Part shown: in pieces, positions 17,174-19,059 of the stretch
How the letters are laid out: every line of letters starts with the position of its first letter
How positions within the stretch are numbered: the first letter of the stretch is position 1
From: Helicobacteraceae bacterium
GTDB taxonomy: Bacteria; Campylobacterota; Campylobacteria; Campylobacterales; SZUA-545
DNA length: 19,059 nt
Reading direction: 5' to 3'
NCBI GenBank assembly: GCA_003250175.1
Contig: QKHD01000311.1
Coordinates: 1-19,059 of the forward strand
Notes under the pieces: generated by a model
Told to the model about the DNA's origin: nothing
The model's input: the letters and a program-made list of their open reading frames with translations, nothing else
The model's database searches: none
Made by a program: the position numbers and the translations under genes

Positions 17174-17494
17174 TTATTTCCCTTTATTCGCCATAGATCG
17201 TACTTCGACGTCCACTTCGGGAGCGAGGTCGATTTTCATCAACAGATCCACGGTTTCGCTTGTAGCGGAAACAATGTCGATCATTCGAGCATGCACACGC
17301 ATCTCAAACTGCTCACGTGAATCTTTGTTTACGTGAGGTGATCGCAGGACCGTGTAGCGTTTGATCTTCGTTGGCATCGGCATAGGACCGATCAACTCAG
17401 CACCGGAACGCTTTACGGCATCCAGAATAGCGCTTACGGATTTGTCAAGCACTCTGTGATCATAAGCTCTGAGCTTAAGTCTGATTTTTTCCAT
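17174..17494 (-). CDS. rpsJ: 30S ribosomal protein S10
   Basis: S10 belongs to the 30S head and, as NusE, to transcription antitermination complexes. The 106-residue product begins [20 protein letters not shown] and has the signature [22 protein letters not shown] followed by [14 protein letters not shown]. It is the first gene of the cluster. AAGGGA lies nine bases before the ATG at 17494, and the leader from the predicted start of transcription is only about 40 bases. rpsL, rpsG, fusA and tuf, which often precede rpsJ, are not here. Confidence 0.98.
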   Translation of the reverse strand: MEKIRLKLRAYDHRVLDKSVSAILDAVKRSGAELIGPMPMPTKIKRYTVLRSPHVNKDSREQFEMRVHARMIDIVSATSETVDLLMKIDLAPEVDVEVRSMANKGK

Positions 17495-17538
17495 ATTTGT
17501 GGTTCCCTTTATATAGTAATCACCCGTTTAAATGCGAA

Positions 17539-17567
17539 ATAATAGCAGAGAGACCCCTAATTGTCAA
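17539..17567 (-). promoter_or_regulatory. Sigma70 promoter of the ribosomal cluster
   Basis: On the minus strand a perfect -35 TTGACA (17562-17567) is followed after exactly 17 bases by TATTAT (17539-17544). Transcription would start near 17532, about 40 bases before rpsJ. This is the only near-consensus promoter before rpsJ that I can see. A second TTGACA at 17596-17601 has no -10 partner at the right distance. Confidence 0.8.
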
Positions 17568-17605
17568 TGTATTTTGGCGTAAATATTGAGTTAGATGTCA
17601 ATTTA

Positions 17606-17638
17606 TTTCCTTTTAAAAAGGAAAGATATAAACTTTCC
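17606..17638. repeat. Nested inverted repeats in the divergent intergenic region
   Basis: A perfect 9-base inverted repeat with a one-base centre (TTTCCTTTT A AAAAGGAAA, 17606-17624) overlaps a second one, GGAAAG-ATATAAA-CTTTCC (17620-17638). The shared arm means the two structures exclude each other. They lie 27 bases before the ATPase gene start and upstream of the S10 -35. They could be an operator or form RNA hairpins in the ATPase leader. There is no U run suitable for a terminator of either strand beyond the palindrome itself. Confidence 0.6.
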
Positions 17639-17664
17639 CTTCAGCAAACGAAAGAAGCAAAAAA

Positions 17665-18738
17665 ATGGAAATTCTGCAAAATCTCTACGAATTCGATGTC
17701 AAAAAATTTGATTTTTTGGAACGGAAAGTTTTTATTCCGGAGGGAAATGTCAATCTTTTCGGCCCTCCCTCCTCCGGAAAAACCTATCTGGTTTGGAACC
17801 ATTTGAGCTTTTCCGATCCGGAATCCTATCTTTATATAGACCTTTTTGACCTCCGCCTGGAGGGGTATTCCATCTGGGAAAAACTGCCGGATTTTTTGAA
17901 AAACCACCCCATATCCCTGCTGATCATTGACGGCTGGCGTGGGGAGGCCCTTCCGGATTTCCCCTCCGGAAACATTATCGCCGTCTCCAGGCAGCCTTTT
18001 CCGGAGCATGGTCTCACCCCCTGCCATCTGCCGCCCCTGGATTTTGAGGAGTACCTGCTCTTTGACCACCACCAGAGCACCCAGATAACCCATACCTTTA
18101 ATGCCTTTATCAAAAGCGGCACCCTTCCGGGTATTGTCCGAACCCCTCCGGAGACACGCCTGGGCGCCATCCAACATCTTTTGGGCAGTATGTATGCCGC
18201 CCCCCAGAAGGAGGCGATTTTTCTCTTTGCCCTCCGGATGACGGGGCGTGCCTACTCCATGCATCAGATCTTTCAGCACCTCAAACAGCGCATGAAACTC
18301 TCCAAGGACAAGTTTTACCTGTATATAGAAGAGCTGCAGGCGGAAGGGGCGATCGATTTTCTCCCCAAATACCTCCAGCCCAATGCGGCCAAAAAGATCT
18401 ACACCTATGATTTCGGCCTACGCAGCGGCGTCACCTTTGAGAAGAACTTTGCCACCGTCTACGAAAATATGATCCTGCTCGAACTGCGCAAACTCTATCC
18501 GGAGATCTACTACCACGGAATGATCGACTTTTATATTCCCGATGAGGCCCTGGGGGTCATCGCCATGCCCTTTACGGGACGCGACGGCGTTTTGGGGATG
18601 ATGGCCCGTTTGACGGAAGGCATCGCGCTCAATCGTCTGGAGATTATCACCATGGGGTATGAAGAGCTTTTGGAGTATGATGGCATTCACATAGAAATTC
18701 TGCCGTACTGGCAATGGGCACTCAAAGATGAAAAATAA
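17665..18738 (+). CDS. AAA_14/DUF4143-like ATP-binding protein of unknown function
   Basis: The 357-residue cytoplasmic protein has a Walker A motif GPPSSGKT (33-40), a hydrophobic strand ending in Asp (SLLIIDGW, 84-91) as Walker B, and IIAVSRQPF as the likely sensor strand. PLDFEEYLLFDH and FNAFIKSGTLPGI match the region after the ATPase core in AAA_14 proteins. The C-terminal half (winged-helix YIEELQAEGAIDFL, YTYDFGLRS, ENMILLELRKLYPEIYYHGMIDFYI) resembles DUF4143. The glutamate usually after the Walker B aspartate is Gly90, so hydrolysis may be weak. The ATG at 17665 has a poor ribosome binding site. It overlaps rnhB by 11 bases. H. pylori is recalled to have an ATP-binding hypothetical gene between rpsJ and rnhB, so the arrangement appears conserved. 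Confidence 0.85.
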   Translation: MEILQNLYEFDVKKFDFLERKVFIPEGNVNLFGPPSSGKTYLVWNHLSFSDPESYLYIDLFDLRLEGYSIWEKLPDFLKNHPISLLIIDGWRGEALPDFPSGNIIAVSRQPFPEHGLTPCHLPPLDFEEYLLFDHHQSTQITHTFNAFIKSGTLPGIVRTPPETRLGAIQHLLGSMYAAPQKEAIFLFALRMTGRAYSMHQIFQHLKQRMKLSKDKFYLYIEELQAEGAIDFLPKYLQPNAAKKIYTYDFGLRSGVTFEKNFATVYENMILLELRKLYPEIYYHGMIDFYIPDEALGVIAMPFTGRDGVLGMMARLTEGIALNRLEIITMGYEELLEYDGIHIEILPYWQWALKDEK

Positions 18739-19059
18739 TACGCTCTGTGGCATTGACGAAGCGGGCCGCGGCTGTCTGGCCGGCCCCATGGTGGTGGCGG
18801 GTGCCATCCTGCTCGAACCCATAACCGGCCTCAATGACTCCAAAAAACTGACCGCCAAAAAACGCGACCTGCTCTATGAAAGCATTATCCAAACGAGCGC
18901 GTACCATATCTGCGTCATCCCTCCGGAGGCGATCGATGCCAGGGGGATCACCCCCGTACTTACGGACGCGCTCAAAGAGATCATGTCCACACTGCGTGCT
19001 GAACGTTTTTTATTTGACGGTAACTCCAGCTACGGCATCGCCGCCTTGGAGCATCTGGT
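18728..19059 (+). CDS. rnhB: Ribonuclease HII, partial (C-terminus beyond right edge)
   Basis: RNase HII cuts the RNA strand of RNA-DNA hybrids and removes single ribonucleotides from DNA. The 110 visible codons start MKNNTLCGIDEAGRGCLAGP, with catalytic Asp10 and Glu11 and the GRG motif (13-15) that recognises the ribonucleotide. LNDSKKL (35-41) is the next conserved block, and Asp97 in FLFDGN is the third catalytic aspartate. The fourth would lie beyond the window. The ATG at 18728 is inside the last codons of the ATPase gene, so the two are likely co-transcribed and coupled. Confidence 0.96.
   Translation, partial: MKNNTLCGIDEAGRGCLAGPMVVAGAILLEPITGLNDSKKLTAKKRDLLYESIIQTSAYHICVIPPEAIDARGITPVLTDALKEIMSTLRAERFLFDGNSSYGIAALEHL

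Noticed and set aside
17596..17601. Second TTGACA upstream of the S10 promoter, as a tandem promoter
   Set aside because: At 16-18 bases downstream there is GCCAAA or similar, not a -10 element.
17606..17638. Inverted repeats as a bidirectional terminator
   Set aside because: They lie between two divergent gene starts, so there is no transcript end to serve, and stems are AT-rich.
17641..18279. Minus-strand open frame of 212 codons within the ATPase gene
   Set aside because: The plus-strand frame has Walker A and AAA_14-like motifs and overlaps rnhB; the minus-strand frame shows none.
1..19059. CRISPR arrays, tRNA genes, insertion sequences, phage or defence genes
   Set aside because: No direct repeats with spacers, no tRNA-like cloverleaf and no transposase or integrase motif was seen; nearly all bases are accounted for by housekeeping genes.

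Overview
The window (about 45-50% GC by eye) carries a large chromosomal ribosomal-protein cluster: the S10, spc and alpha operons of bacteria fused into one run. It suggests a member of the Campylobacterota (former Epsilonproteobacteria), possibly a Sulfurovum/Sulfurimonas-like sulfur oxidiser. The main reasons are the absence of rpmD (L30), the diverged RpoA N-terminal motif (TLAHPLKR), map lying directly between secY and infA, and neighbours familiar from Helicobacter and Campylobacter: an ATP-binding protein plus rnhB next to rpsJ, and panD-ybaB-PDZ protein downstream. The genus call is a weak inference.

Layout, read along the minus strand from right to left. A canonical sigma70 promoter (17539-17567) stands before rpsJ. 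Then follow rpsJ-rplC-rplD-rplW-rplB-rpsS-rplV-rpsC-rplP-rpmC-rpsQ-rplN-rplX-rplE-rpsN-rpsH-rplF-rplR-rpsE-rplO-secY-map-infA, a 59-base gap with a possible internal promoter, and rpmJ-rpsM-rpsK-rpsD-rpoA-rplQ. Without an obvious terminator the run continues into an Nfu-type Fe-S scaffold, a TPR-like protein, murE, a thioredoxin-like [2Fe-2S] ferredoxin, panD, ybaB and a secreted PDZ-domain protein cut by the left edge. That is 36 minus-strand genes with short gaps, 1- and 4-base start/stop overlaps and one 14-base overlap.

On the right, transcribed away from the ribosomal cluster, are an AAA_14/DUF4143-like ATPase of unknown function and rnhB (RNase HII, cut by the right edge); they overlap by 11 bases. 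The 170-base divergent region between the ATPase gene and rpsJ holds the S10 promoter and nested inverted repeats.

The genes together build ribosomes, RNA polymerase alpha and the Sec translocon, trim N-terminal methionine, and start translation. The downstream genes add Fe-S cluster delivery, meso-DAP peptidoglycan synthesis and the beta-alanine step of CoA synthesis. I found no tRNA, rRNA, CRISPR array, insertion sequence or phage gene. This is a conserved housekeeping region; the least understood parts are the ATPase, the secreted PDZ protein, the TPR-like protein and the ferredoxin.
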